Of a stretch of DNA of 64,000 nucleotides, positions 27,801 through 36,893 are shown in pieces. Source of the DNA: Terriglobus albidus (GTDB lineage Bacteria > Acidobacteriota > Terriglobia > Terriglobales > Acidobacteriaceae); assembly GCF_025685425.1 (NCBI RefSeq), contig NZ_JAGTAS010000054.1, positions 156,285 to 220,284 of the forward strand, read 5' to 3'. How positions within the stretch are numbered: position 1 is the stretch's first letter; each line of letters starts with the position of its first letter. A program made the position numbers and the translations under genes. The notes under the pieces were generated by a model. It was not told the origin of the DNA and made no database searches. It saw only the letters and a program-made list of their open reading frames with translations.

Positions 27801-30513
27801 TCTTGCGTTGCGATTCATCAACGATCACCGTACTGCTACCGTCGAAAGTCGTATCAATCTCAGAGCTATCCGGGTTGACCCGCTTGACTGTACGTCCCAG
27901 AACGTCGTACTGAAAAGAAGTCCATATAGCCGAGGCGGCGCCAGCCGCAGTGTGAGGGTTGGAGACTTGCTGTATTTGCCCCTCGGTGTTGTACTGCGTA
28001 TTTTGATACGAGTCAGCCGATTCCGAACCTATCTGAATCGTTCTTCCCAGTCCGTCAATAAGCTCTGATTGAACATTCGCGCCGGAACTGGCAGGACACG
28101 CTGTAGAGGTAGACGGCACCGTCAACCCAGCGTTCATTGCAGAATAGGTCTTGATGGTTTTCGCATCTGGGTAGCAATAAACCGTAGTCGCACCAGATGC
28201 AGAACCAAGGTTGGGCGCTTTTACGCTCCACAAGCGGCCCGCGCTGTCATAGCTGTAGCTTGTCACCTGCTGATTCTGATCAGTGTACGATTGCAGGGCT
28301 CCGGTATTACCGTCATATTGATAATTTTCGATGTGAGTAATTGTCCCCGTTGTAGGGGACTGGATCTTTTGGGGGTAGAGTCCCGTACCGTCATATGTAA
28401 CGGTCGTCGAGTTTAGATTGGAGTCTTTAATCTCTACCGGCATGCCGGCAGTGTTGTACTTAATTGATGTTACGAATGATGTATTTGCGGTGTCGAGCCA
28501 TCGCTTAATGGATGTCTGGTTGCCAAGGACGCCCTGAGGGCTTCCGTTATTGTCGTCGTATGTATATTCCGTCTTCCCAACGACATTCCCTTCGGCATCC
28601 AGGACTTGCGTGTCGGCCACAAGATCGAGTTGATTCACGTTGTAGTACGACTGATGAGTTGAACTCCAATAATTCGTGACATTAGCCTTCAATAAATTGC
28701 TCGCGGAATCGCGGACGTCTTCTTCCTGCACTTGCCCCAAGTACACGGTTGGGTTCCATCCGGACACGGCGGTGCAGCCCGTTGGAGTTCCATTGGGTGT
28801 GCATACCAATTCGGCCGCGGTATAGAACGGTTGATAGTGGAGTTCATCGATGACAGAGGATGCACCCTTCAGCGTGGTAGTTACTCGACTAGCGAGCACA
28901 TTGAAGGCGCCCTCTTCACCATAAGGCTGATTCGACTGGTATTCTGTACCAACTGTTTTGAGAACGGTCCCACTCTGGCACGTTCCTTGACAATATTTAG
29001 TTTCCACCTCGTAAAGAGGGGCGTTTGAGTAGGCGTTGGCAGGTCGAACAGATTGGAAAGTGTGTTTTATTTCATCGCCTGAGCCGTTGAAGTGTTCCAG
29101 CGTCGTGAACGAACTCGATGTTGGCGAAGCGTAGGAGTACGTGGTACTTGAGACGTTGCCCATCCCATCGTCTACGGTTCGAGAAGTTATGGCGTGAAAG
29201 ACCGATGGCGATCCATAACCTGGATAGCGAACGATATTGCCATAACCGTAGCTGATTTTCCCGCCTGCTGGGGTCCTGATCTCCTTGATAGACCCGTAGG
29301 AGATTGGCACGCCCGTCTGGGCGACGTAAGATTGCAAGTCGGTACATTGACAATCGTAAGCGTCGTAAACAAATCCCCAATAAGTGCCATCGGGCAGCTT
29401 GATCGATTGAATTGCAAAACCGCCGGCTATCGTATTAATGGCACCGGTCAACGACCACGATCCCCCTCCAACTGGGACGTCCATAGGATTCACAAAATAG
29501 TTGCCAGACCAAGGCCAGACGCCGGTATTTGTCGGATCTTCATCTCCATAGAGTCCGGTGTGATATACCAGCTCCTTGGTATAGCAAATCAGATATTGAA
29601 CTGGCTGTCCGTTGGGACCCGGTACACTCCATGGCACCGAAAATAGCGGGCTTTGACCAGTCACTCCGAGATTGGGGCACCCAGAGGTATCTGGAGGGGT
29701 TGTTCCATAAGCATACTGGTCAAATGCCCATTCAATGGCCGACTCAGGACTCGTAATCGATCTCCCCACTGAATCCTGAAAGGAGATGATGCCATTTGAG
29801 GCGGTGCTTTGGGTTATCTGATTCCCCTCGGGATCAGATGCATAAAAAGAATCGCCGTAGGCTTGAACCGAATATCTATTTCCGTGCTTGTCATAGACGA
29901 CACGCAAACCATTGACTGAGGTATATGGGTTCGAAGGATTTGCATCAGTAACAAATGTATAGCCCTTACCTTCTGCATCGTGAAGGAGGCTCCAATTAGC
30001 AGAGTCTGGAAGCATAGGCACTTGGTGTCCAGTCGGATCGGTAAGGAGAAAATGTCGTCTTCCTTTCTGCACCGCCACGCCACAGTCGAATGGACCATTT
30101 CCGTCGCCAAAAAAATTGGCCAAGCAATCCGAGACAAAGGTGTCATACCGATCATCAGCTTGCAAGCTTGAGGGGGCCAAGCTCGAACTAATTCCAGGAC
30201 CAAACTGGGCCAACTGCATATAGATAAAGCATCGTCCGCTGTCAATGTCACACGTCTCTTTTTCTTCAAATGCATTGCTATTCAGGTTGATCGCAAAAGA
30301 GAGGGGCTCCAGCTTTCCCTTTTGTTGATAAGAAAGCAATGGGATCGACGCGACCAGAGAACCATTTGATAGATCAACATGGTCAAAGTTCCCACCAGCA
30401 TAACTGGCCGACGGTCGTATCCCAAGGGAGGCGTTTGACTGGTTAAACTGCGAGAATGACGTTCCTAAGACTGCGAAAAGGAGTGCGATTATGTAAAGAA
30501 CCTTCGACTTCAT
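24895..30513 (-). CDS. Secreted RHS protein with C-terminal EndoU nuclease toxin
   Basis: A protein of 1872 residues. The start at 30513 gives the signal peptide MKSKVLYIIALLFAVLGTSFS and has gaggag upstream; the stop of the previous gene overlaps it (TAATG). About 1500 residues of YD/RHS repeats follow (many YDGLGR, YDALNR, YQYDTEGNR). The RHS core ends with DYFGARYYSPTMGRWMSPD and NPLSRVDEDGH. The last 170 residues are the toxin: HILDGDATGGGHR supplies two His of the bacterial EndoU RNase site, WSDAKIEEVIEDIATDP is the conserved helix, and the ending has VRVIIRNGEPWAAYP. The predicted RNase is neutralised by the immunity gene just downstream. The RHS shell probably encloses the toxin; release and delivery are unknown. 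Confidence 0.92.
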   Translation of the reverse strand: MKSKVLYIIALLFAVLGTSFSQFNQSNASLGIRPSASYAGGNFDHVDLSNGSLVASIPLLSYQQKGKLEPLSFAINLNSNAFEEKETCDIDSGRCFIYMQLAQFGPGISSSLAPSSLQADDRYDTFVSDCLANFFGDGNGPFDCGVAVQKGRRHFLLTDPTGHQVPMLPDSANWSLLHDAEGKGYTFVTDANPSNPYTSVNGLRVVYDKHGNRYSVQAYGDSFYASDPEGNQITQSTASNGIISFQDSVGRSITSPESAIEWAFDQYAYGTTPPDTSGCPNLGVTGQSPLFSVPWSVPGPNGQPVQYLICYTKELVYHTGLYGDEDPTNTGVWPWSGNYFVNPMDVPVGGGSWSLTGAINTIAGGFAIQSIKLPDGTYWGFVYDAYDCQCTDLQSYVAQTGVPISYGSIKEIRTPAGGKISYGYGNIVRYPGYGSPSVFHAITSRTVDDGMGNVSSTTYSYASPTSSSFTTLEHFNGSGDEIKHTFQSVRPANAYSNAPLYEVETKYCQGTCQSGTVLKTVGTEYQSNQPYGEEGAFNVLASRVTTTLKGASSVIDELHYQPFYTAAELVCTPNGTPTGCTAVSGWNPTVYLGQVQEEDVRDSASNLLKANVTNYWSSTHQSYYNVNQLDLVADTQVLDAEGNVVGKTEYTYDDNNGSPQGVLGNQTSIKRWLDTANTSFVTSIKYNTAGMPVEIKDSNLNSTTVTYDGTGLYPQKIQSPTTGTITHIENYQYDGNTGALQSYTDQNQQVTSYSYDSAGRLWSVKAPNLGSASGATTVYCYPDAKTIKTYSAMNAGLTVPSTSTACPASSGANVQSELIDGLGRTIQIGSESADSYQNTQYNTEGQIQQVSNPHTAAGAASAIWTSFQYDVLGRTVKRVNPDSSEIDTTFDGSSTVIVDESQRKTKRIVDSLGRLTDVYEDPDGANLHTEYGYDGLANLTSVTQHGKSAETSRTRSFKYDSFSRLLWSHNPETGVICYGHGDGTESGCTADGYDANGNLLYMTDARGVRTNFFYDALNRLTRKEYTDGTPWAYFYYDQSSTWAGTPSNGIGRLTETLIGAVHQTDRVFSYDEMGRIRDIGGKLPSDQNQPGHGIHYRYDLAGNPVTIGYPSGRVVTQSFDSAGRLKSATMTGWVANATNFNSFSPTNVDFPYTYVKGDCSSSTSICYTPAGAVSSWKVGNAGQSFSYNSRLQTTRIQASGFSQNLMDRQYSFAPSTTGTCMTAGNNGNIWSIVDGLNAYHTQTFQYDCLNRLTYASRSDGAFTTNFSIDSFGNSSPSVNGTATMTFGSDNRVNSLPCAATQTAFDDAGNQLCDGLAAWGTLHQYSYDAESRVSQINSGSTSLAGYQYDTEGNRVHKDAGGDWTEYVYMNGQPLSEKHSDGSWSDYIYANGKKVAKADTFENEIQVGGDFDPHGVSWIGMTLPISIPGGTNPNTGQSYAVIRTGDRLVWQQEQFNARGGMCLFDSNGNSTSWALHALDGDLTNSWHDTSGAWLTRVVPLDSWAGHTLTGACVVVDGETNSITNGSRSIVLVNNAAILRADGSVLPIYQSGQGQPGWQIWQGVQSGNAITNNFWNIRNLQGFNTATYPSVSTTHYLADHLGSTSMALTVEGWPTQTSEFQPYGQEINPVASANHYKFTGKERDVESGLDYFGARYYSPTMGRWMSPDWSEWQDAIPFSKLDNPQSLNLYGYVWNNPLSRVDEDGHETLCTNDRWDASTNTLIAGTCYSLPDIPTVRQTIRQWVFERVTPAKPHQQMPQMPPSKQLGKVDALKFIYGGAGLIPARRMKHILDGDATGGGHRAGTGMPGKSEFPAEWSDAKIEEVIEDIATDPNAPRVTQGRDTVVTGTRDGVDVRVIIRNGEPWAAYPTNVPRNP

Positions 30514-31388
30514 TACTTGAGCTCCTCTTCGAACTTGGTCTTGTTGTATTCGGCGTTCGGAGTAAAAGAGATCAAGACTTGTTTTTGGGCAGGAAATCCT
30601 GGAGGCCCGGCATATACGACCGATGGTATTTTCAAGCCTTGGATCCCTTGCCAATCCGAGAAGTCGTATTTCCGCCAAGAAATTGAAGTCGACTGTGAGA
30701 AGCTGGGAGGTCGAAGGCTTACAGACAGAGGAAGGTGGGTTTCCGTCGAAATCGTCCAGAGCTGTTCCAGTACATATGGATCGCCGCTTTTGCGATGCCA
30801 ATAGATGTCAACACATTGCCTAGCGCTGGCCTCACATTGTGATGCAGCCTCTTCACGCACAAGATAGTTCTCATTCTGCAAAACAATTTGCGCAGCAACG
30901 GAGGGGAGGTGCGTCGCGATTACGCGTGCTTGATCAAGTTCTGCGATATTAGCAGGCGCATCTCCACCTTGAAACGACCGCTGCGACGAACTGTCATGAT
31001 CTTTAGGGGAATTCGACTGTCCTTTTATCCCTCTTAAATATTTGGTGTTGCCTGTATGCCAGTCATCGGTTAGCAGGAAATCCTTGGCGCTGTCTCCACT
31101 TCCTACGCGAAAATGGACTTCGGAACTCTTCACGTGTTGCCAGGCAGATTCCCCGCCGGTATATACGATCACCTCTTTTAGGGCCTTTTGTGCAGCCGGA
31201 TCAGAAGTGGTGTCAGGCGGCAAAACTGCTTTGCCAGCAAGAGCTTTCGGGGGCCGTGGCGGGAAAACAATCACGTTTTGAGTCTGTCCACTAACGATTG
31301 ATTGAGAGCAGAACGAAAGCAGGAATAAGGCAAGTGCGCTACAAGGCTTCAAGGTACATCTCCACTGATTGAAGACACGGAGGTTCAT
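30513..31388 (-). CDS. Secreted hypothetical protein upstream of RHS toxin
   Basis: A 291-residue protein with an N-terminal signal segment (CSALALFLLSFCSQSIVSGQ). The rest is soluble, beta-rich, with two Cys pairs (QCEASARQC). No known domain was recognised. It overlaps the RHS start by one base, so both are made from one transcript; a role in export, folding or anchoring of the RHS protein is possible. A TTG three codons upstream (31397) is an alternative start. Confidence 0.7.
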   Translation of the reverse strand: MNLRVFNQWRCTLKPCSALALFLLSFCSQSIVSGQTQNVIVFPPRPPKALAGKAVLPPDTTSDPAAQKALKEVIVYTGGESAWQHVKSSEVHFRVGSGDSAKDFLLTDDWHTGNTKYLRGIKGQSNSPKDHDSSSQRSFQGGDAPANIAELDQARVIATHLPSVAAQIVLQNENYLVREEAASQCEASARQCVDIYWHRKSGDPYVLEQLWTISTETHLPLSVSLRPPSFSQSTSISWRKYDFSDWQGIQGLKIPSVVYAGPPGFPAQKQVLISFTPNAEYNKTKFEEELK

Positions 31389-31994
31389 TAGTTCCAAAGC
31401 TCAAAAAGGGCGGTGGAACCACGGCGGAAAACAAACTTGTGTTGAAACTAGGCCATTCTTACAGAGCCCTTTTTCCCTGTCGAGTACCCAAGATTATTAG
31501 AAAAGTGGTTAACATCTTCAAATCCACTTCTCCATCCTTGCATCTTGCGGTGGAGTGTCGTAGGCGCCAACCCGATGCGCAAGCATCGTTGTTCTTCAAC
31601 CGTAGTAGCAACCAGATTGGAGGGCCACGATGTAGACCGCATCAAGCCGGCAGGATGTAGCGGATGCAAGAGCCGTACGGTGAAGGCGTAGCGAGCCACA
31701 CCGGCCCCGAGTCTTGCGGCCATGGTTGCAAAGCCATGAACGAAGCGTAGACAGGGGGAGTCACGGGCCAGGTTATCGAGCCGCGAAATACCCCGAACTT
31801 CAGGACGCCGACGCGTTGACACGACGCGGAAGGCAACTTCGGTGGAGCGCTAATGCGAGCTTCACTGGGGTCCTGCGCGGTCTGTGACCCTGGCACGTAG
31901 GGACACATCTTGCACGGAAGTTGGGAGGTCCCGGGTTCACCCGAGAGCGGCCAGCGCTCGCGGGACGCATCGGGAAGTTCAAGAACAGGAGCCG

Positions 31995-32589
31995 ATGATG
32001 AACGAACACGGGAAGTCGGACAGACCCATAGTACCGGGGAAGTCTCCGAACAAAGCCAGAGTCTTGACGGCGGAGGAGATGGAGGGAAGGGGTCTGGCCA
32101 AGGGGAATCTGGGCCAGCAAAACGCGTCCCGGACTCAGGGCCGGGTTGACGTGCCAAGTGCGCTGGCGCAGATACGACAGACAGCAAGATCGAACAAGGA
32201 TGTGAAGTTCACCGCTCTGATGCATCACATCTATCGGATCGACACTCTGCGGTTCGCCTAACTTCCAGTTGAAGAGGCAGGCGGCAGCCGGTGTAGACGG
32301 AGAGACGTGGCGGCACTACGGCGGTATGCACGACCCTGTTCCGGAAGTCGGTGAGTGGTTGAAGTCCGTTGTGGGTGGGCATATCCGATACTTCGGAGTG
32401 CCGGGCAACCGGTATGCCCTGGCCCACTTCCGCCTCACGGTCAGTCGCCTCTGGCACCACGTTCTCCAACGGCGGAGTCAAAAGGGACGCGTTCCGTGGG
32501 AGCGGATGCAACGGCTCATCCGCAAATGGCTCCCTCCGGCCCATATCTATCACCCTTATCCTTCACGCCGTCTGCGCGTCACCACCTGA
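31995..32589 (+). pseudogene. Group II intron reverse transcriptase/maturase, broken
   Basis: The start (ATGATGAACGAACACGG, with aggag upstream) and residues KSDRPIVPGKSPNKA, EGRGLAKGN and RFTALMHHIYRID-like text are the family N-terminus. At 32259-32261 an extra base creates a TAA in what should read RFAYFQLKRQAAAGVDGETW. Straight after WRHYG the sequence jumps to EVGEWLKSVVGGHIRYFGVPGN and ends RKWLPPAHIYHPYPSRRL, the family C-terminus. The whole catalytic polymerase region, including the YADD motif, has been deleted. Confidence 0.85.
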
Positions 32590-32593
32590 GGCA

Positions 32594-32664
32594 AGAGCCG
32601 GATGCGGGAAATCCGCCCGTCCGGATCTGTGCGGGGGGTACGGCGTAAGCCGTATCCCTACCGC
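32594..32664 (+). ncRNA. Group II intron domains V and VI
   Basis: Domain V: agagccggatgcggg-aaat-ccgcccgtccggatct, the expected 34-base hairpin with a tetraloop. Domain VI follows as a second hairpin with gcgg/ccgc at its base, and the intron end is set near 32664. Confidence 0.7.
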
Positions 32665-33170
32665 GACGAACCCGTAAACCCGATGCCGCAGGCAGCGTGC
32701 TCTTCGAGGGGCAGCAACAACTGGAGGGACATGACGTGTATCAAGCCGACATGAGGTAGCGGATGCAAGGGCGGTACGGTGAAGGCCTAGCGACCACACT
32801 GGCTCCGATGTTTTGCGGGCATGACCGCAACGTCAGATACGAAGCGTAAACAGGAGCAATTACGGGCCGTGAGATTGAGCTGCGAAAATACCCCGAACTT
32901 CAGGACGCCGAGGTGTCGACACGACGCGGAAGGCAACATCCTGCGGAGCGTTTTCCGCAAGCTCCAATGGAGTCCTCGCAGTCTTTAACCCTGGCACGTA
33001 ACGACGGTCTTTGACCGACCGCCGCGTCGGGCCAATCCGCGAGAAGAAAGGATCGAGTTGCGGCGGGAGATGCATCGTCCTGTGTCGGAAATCGGTCCAT
33101 ATCCATAGCGCGCCGCTATCCGAGGCGAGCACCAATCCGGAAAACCTGCTTTGTCCCGATCTGTGTGGAC
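32665..33170 (+). mobile_element. Second group II intron remnant (copy C), directly abutting copy B
   Basis: From cccgatgccgcaggcagcgtgc onward it aligns with copies A and B (gcaacaactggagggacatga, gtagcggatgcaag, taccccgaacttcaggacgcc, gacacgacgcggaaggcaa, ctggcacgta). Identity to B is lost after about 33005. A sequence like a decayed domain V (atccggaaaacctgc then cccgatctgtgtgg) is found near 33137-33170. The ORF is gone. It starts within a few bases of the 3' end of copy B, so one intron inserted beside or into another. Confidence 0.6.
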
Positions 33171-33413
33171 ATTAAAGGCAGGCTATTGCGAAAGCACAAT
33201 CGCCTCGATAGAGCCGGGTAGCTCGTATCAAACTTGATACCAGGCAGCGAAGGACGAAGTTAGTTCAGGCTCACACATAAAGCATGTCGAATCAGGCAAT
33301 TGGCATGCTACAATCTCTGTTCGTCAGCACCACAATCAAAAATATCGTTATGCCTAGATTGTCTAGCGACTGCCCCCTTTGCTCGTAATTCCAGACCAGA
33401 TCGAGGATTTACT

Positions 33414-34748
33414 GTGATTACGCTGCTCCACCTTTCGGATATCCACTTTTCCCAACGCGACGACACATCACAGTTCGATCTCGATCAACAAATTCGACGT
33501 GCCTTGCTCGACGATCTTGAAGCTAGACCGGCGGATGGTGCAAATTATGATGCCGTTCTGATCACAGGTGATATAGCGTTTAGTGGCAAACTAGCGGACT
33601 ATACGAAAGCCATTCAGTGGCTTGATGAGCTGTTTTCACGGACGGCTATCCCGGCTGCCAACGTCTATGTGATTCCTGGCAATCATGACGTGGATCGAGA
33701 CTACGTCGCGCCGGACCTTCCCCTCTGGGAATCACATGTAAAGTTTCGACAAAATGCCGACCCTGTGAAGTGGCGCGACCTGATCTCGAAGCAACTCAAA
33801 AAAGATCCCTTACACAGCATGCTCGCGCCATTGAATGCATTTAATGACTTTGCCCAGCGCTATGACTGCAGAACTACTCCCGAGCAACTTGCATGGGAAA
33901 AATTGCTACCCAAAAAGTTCGATGACGGGAAAATGCTGCGCATTCATGGTCTCAATTCTGCTCTCATTTCAGACGGAGGAGATGCACCTGGCGGTCTCCT
34001 TGTGTCCGATTTTCAAACTTCCCACTTGAAACATACCGACGGTGTTGTCGATGTGGCATTATGCCATCATCCCCCCGATTGGCTCATGGATAAAGCCACG
34101 ATTCGTGACGCGCTACGGACATTCGCTCCAGTTGCCCTTTTCGGACACGAGCACAGCACACGCATCGCTGCGGACAAGAAGCACGTGCAACTTTTTGCCG
34201 GGGCCGTTCAGCCTTCCCGCCGCGATCCAGACTGGCTTCCGACCTACCATATCGTTCAGTTGCACACCTTTGAAGAAAGTGATGGGCCACGACTCAAGAT
34301 CCGAATTCATACACGCGAATTCAATAAGCAGAACTTTCAGTTTCGAGCCAGGCGCAATGACGAGGACCAGGCCGTCGATGAACACTTAATCAAACTCTAT
34401 GATCGTCCGCGAAATAATGCTGTTGTAGTAGCCGCTCTACCGACGGTCGCTGCATCTCATGCGATCCCAGAGCCAGAACCCACGGAGGACACAATGCCTA
34501 CAAATATTGATAGTGCGAAACGTGACCTCATTGTTCACTTCTTCAAGTTGCCAACACCAGATCGCTATGCCTCGGCAAACGAAGCCGGTTTACTCCGCGA
34601 TGGTGACGACGCCCTTCAACCACAGGTCATGTGGTCGCAGGTCTTTCAGAGAGCGACCGAAGAACCCAATGGTCTTGCCAAATTCTGGACCGCGGTAGCG
34701 GTGAGAGACGCTGAACTCCAAGGTAGTCCAAATCCTTTCGAAGAGTAA
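33414..34748 (+). CDS. Metallophosphoesterase, putative effector of GTPase-associated system
   Basis: A 444-residue protein. The start chosen is the GTG at 33414 (gagga upstream), which begins MITLLHLSDIHFS, the first metal-binding motif of calcineurin-like phosphoesterases; further motifs are LITGDIAFSG, VIPGNHDVDRD, LCHHPPDWL and LFGHEHSTR. All metal ligands are present. After about residue 340 there is a linker and a small helical domain (NIDSAKRDLIVHFFKLPTPDRYASA and QVMWSQVFQRATE) that looks like an adaptor domain for coupling to partner proteins. It is first in a five-gene operon, 3 bases before the next gene. The substrate is unknown; nucleic acids or nucleotides are plausible. Confidence 0.85.
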   Translation: MITLLHLSDIHFSQRDDTSQFDLDQQIRRALLDDLEARPADGANYDAVLITGDIAFSGKLADYTKAIQWLDELFSRTAIPAANVYVIPGNHDVDRDYVAPDLPLWESHVKFRQNADPVKWRDLISKQLKKDPLHSMLAPLNAFNDFAQRYDCRTTPEQLAWEKLLPKKFDDGKMLRIHGLNSALISDGGDAPGGLLVSDFQTSHLKHTDGVVDVALCHHPPDWLMDKATIRDALRTFAPVALFGHEHSTRIAADKKHVQLFAGAVQPSRRDPDWLPTYHIVQLHTFEESDGPRLKIRIHTREFNKQNFQFRARRNDEDQAVDEHLIKLYDRPRNNAVVVAALPTVAASHAIPEPEPTEDTMPTNIDSAKRDLIVHFFKLPTPDRYASANEAGLLRDGDDALQPQVMWSQVFQRATEEPNGLAKFWTAVAVRDAELQGSPNPFEE

Positions 34749-34751
34749 TCT

Positions 34752-35816
34752 ATGCACGCACATTTGATTGACTGGTACCGTAATGTTCACATTCAACCTG
34801 ATCCAAAGATCGTAGAGAAACGTTGGGACACCGCAGCCAAATACTCAAAGCGGGTCACAAAGGCATCGTTATGCGCGCTCCTTCGGTTGTTCCTCTTCAG
34901 TCAGACCGACCATAACGATAAAACCTTTTTTCAAGAGGCGCTCCTGGAAATAGATCCTGAGTTCCCAGTTGCGAACAACGAGCATGAGCTGCGCTTGATG
35001 GCCGGTGTCGTTATGGTGACCGCGTTCAAAGCAAAAGACGCAGTTGCTATCGGTTTCGCATTGGGATTGAAAGCGACCCTGGCCTTGAAAAGGGATCTAG
35101 ACATCGCTCAACCCGCAATCCTCAAAGAGGCAGAGCATTTTTTGATGGTGGAAGCTGAAGCCAAGCGTCCTGATCGCTTTGGCGACGTCGGATCTGAGGA
35201 AGTACTGCTTGATCGATTGAAGAAGTTGAATTCAGCCACAGATGAAACTTTCACGGCCGCACAATCTGCCTTTTACAAGGAACTAATCAAAACGATCAAA
35301 CAAGGCCGCCAAGCGACCAACTCCCAGCTTTTGCAACTCTCAGAGGAAACTGCTCTGCTCTGGTGGATCGTCAACGAATACAGCGACCGATTGAAGACGA
35401 GCACCGCGCTCCTCTCAAAACTCGAGTACGCCATCGCGGCCGCCATCGAAGCTGCGGAAAGAACACAAATCTTACCTCCATCAAATTCAATGAACGCACT
35501 TTTAGCGCGTTCATTGAAACATTGTGTCGACACCTCCGATGAACCGCAATCATTCCGACAATTGCTTGAGGCAACAAAGGAAAGATGGCAAGCAATAACA
35601 ATTAGCCCACCGAACCCTCCTGAGACGAAAGGGCTGCTTCCCATCAGCACTGCGCTATCAAAGGTTGCCGAATTCGATAATGTCGCGGGCGCCGTTCAGG
35701 TTCTCTCACACCTTTGTCCAGGCCTGAATGTCGAGACCCCGATATCAGCTACTGAGGTAGCACAAGCGGCGTATGCAGAAATTACATTTTTGAAAGCTTT
35801 GTCCCTATTAGGCTGA
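34752..35816 (+). CDS. All-helical GASH-like protein of GTPase-associated system
   Basis: A 354-residue protein, helical throughout, without membrane segments. The start (LIDWYRNVHIQPDPKIVEKRWDTA) and the segment ALLWWIVNEYSDRLK followed by AIAAAIEAAERTQ match the GTPase-associated system helical domain (GASH) as I know it from predicted conflict systems. It follows the phosphoesterase by 3 bases and is followed by two GTPase genes. It probably links effector and GTPase; the family label rests on pattern and context rather than on a search. Confidence 0.75.
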   Translation: MHAHLIDWYRNVHIQPDPKIVEKRWDTAAKYSKRVTKASLCALLRLFLFSQTDHNDKTFFQEALLEIDPEFPVANNEHELRLMAGVVMVTAFKAKDAVAIGFALGLKATLALKRDLDIAQPAILKEAEHFLMVEAEAKRPDRFGDVGSEEVLLDRLKKLNSATDETFTAAQSAFYKELIKTIKQGRQATNSQLLQLSEETALLWWIVNEYSDRLKTSTALLSKLEYAIAAAIEAAERTQILPPSNSMNALLARSLKHCVDTSDEPQSFRQLLEATKERWQAITISPPNPPETKGLLPISTALSKVAEFDNVAGAVQVLSHLCPGLNVETPISATEVAQAAYAEITFLKALSLLG

Positions 35817-35825
35817 GGTTAGCAA

Positions 35826-36893
35826 ATGAAAGGTTGCAAGTTAGCTCTCTGTGGATTCGGAATCGACGGCAAATGTATCGAAGGCAGAGGCAGCGCATGC
35901 CCGAACCTGATAAACACACTTGAAGATACATCCGATGAGGTGACTGACCGGGCCGCGCTCGCATCGAATGGCGACGACGTGACAGAAATTGTCGCGGACA
36001 ACGCCAACACCGGTCTATCCGAAACCGAAGTTCTTCATCACGGTACAGCGCTTGAGATTATCGACGCCAGAGAAGTTACTAGCCGGTCGCGCGCCATTTT
36101 AGTTTCAATTGCCGGAATGGTTGAGAGTGGCAAGACATCGCTCTTGGCTCGATTTCATCAGCAGTTTCAGATGGGCTCAGTTGGAGACTATGAATTCGCC
36201 GGAAGCCTAAGCCTTATGAGATTTGAGGAGCTGAATTGGCGAGCTACCGTGGAAAGCGGAGCTCACGCCCCATCAATGGAGCATACCTCGAGACGCTACG
36301 ATAACAGCTGCCTCCACGTTGCGGTGAGCCACAAAGATGGCAATCAACCACACATTGACTTGTTACTGAATGATATTTCGGGCGACACTTATCCGGACGC
36401 AATCTCCGCACTCACGGTTTGCGAAAATTTGATGTGCACGCGACGCGCAGATCACTTGGCCGTTGTTGTTGATGGTGGTGCGATGGTCGATCGAACTCGT
36501 AGGCACGACCATGCCTCAAAGGCGCTGAACTTTGTGAACCGTCTTTTACAGACTGGGCAAATTGGTCCTCAGACAATTCTCCACCTAATAATTACTAAAG
36601 AGGACGAACTAAAGGCCGCGCCGAGGGACTCCGCTTGCCATCAGGCGGTCCATCACCTTGAAGAAAGCTTTGAACGCGACTTCAGTCACAGAGTCGGTGG
36701 TCTCCACAAATGGAGAGTCGCCGCCCGTCCAATGGATGGAACTTTGCCAACGGTAGATATAATCACCAGACTTTTTTCAACGTTTGTTAGCACCACCCAG
36801 CGATACCCTATGCCAACCCCGCTCCCGTCCTCAACTGTCTATGGAGAGAGAGATTTCTCGAGATATGGGCTTATACACGGAGACTCCGAATGA
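35826..36893 (+). CDS. TRAFAC-clade GTPase with N-terminal Cys cluster (DO-GTPase2-like)
   Basis: A 355-residue protein. The first 25 residues hold four Cys (CKLALC, KC, SAC) that form a likely metal-binding ribbon. The GTPase domain starts near residue 95: Walker A GMVESGKTSLL, then LNDISGDTYPD as the switch II/Walker B region, and HLIITKEDEL as the base-recognition TKxD-type strand. This layout fits the divergent GTPases of GTPase-associated conflict systems. A tgagg ribosome site precedes the ATG. The end overlaps the next gene by 4 bases. Confidence 0.8.
   Translation: MKGCKLALCGFGIDGKCIEGRGSACPNLINTLEDTSDEVTDRAALASNGDDVTEIVADNANTGLSETEVLHHGTALEIIDAREVTSRSRAILVSIAGMVESGKTSLLARFHQQFQMGSVGDYEFAGSLSLMRFEELNWRATVESGAHAPSMEHTSRRYDNSCLHVAVSHKDGNQPHIDLLLNDISGDTYPDAISALTVCENLMCTRRADHLAVVVDGGAMVDRTRRHDHASKALNFVNRLLQTGQIGPQTILHLIITKEDELKAAPRDSACHQAVHHLEESFERDFSHRVGGLHKWRVAARPMDGTLPTVDIITRLFSTFVSTTQRYPMPTPLPSSTVYGERDFSRYGLIHGDSE

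Larger units (their letters stand above)
31555..32664 (+). mobile_element. Group II intron with deleted ORF (copy B)
   Basis: Begins gtgtcg and runs through a structured 5' region shared with copies A and C, then a broken reverse transcriptase ORF (31995-32589), then domain V (about 32594-32628) and a domain VI hairpin (ggtacggc-gtaa-gccgtatcc) ending near ctaccgcgac. At 1.1 kb it is half the usual length of about 2-2.5 kb. It inserted in the plus direction upstream of the RHS operon and cannot move on its own. Confidence 0.75.
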
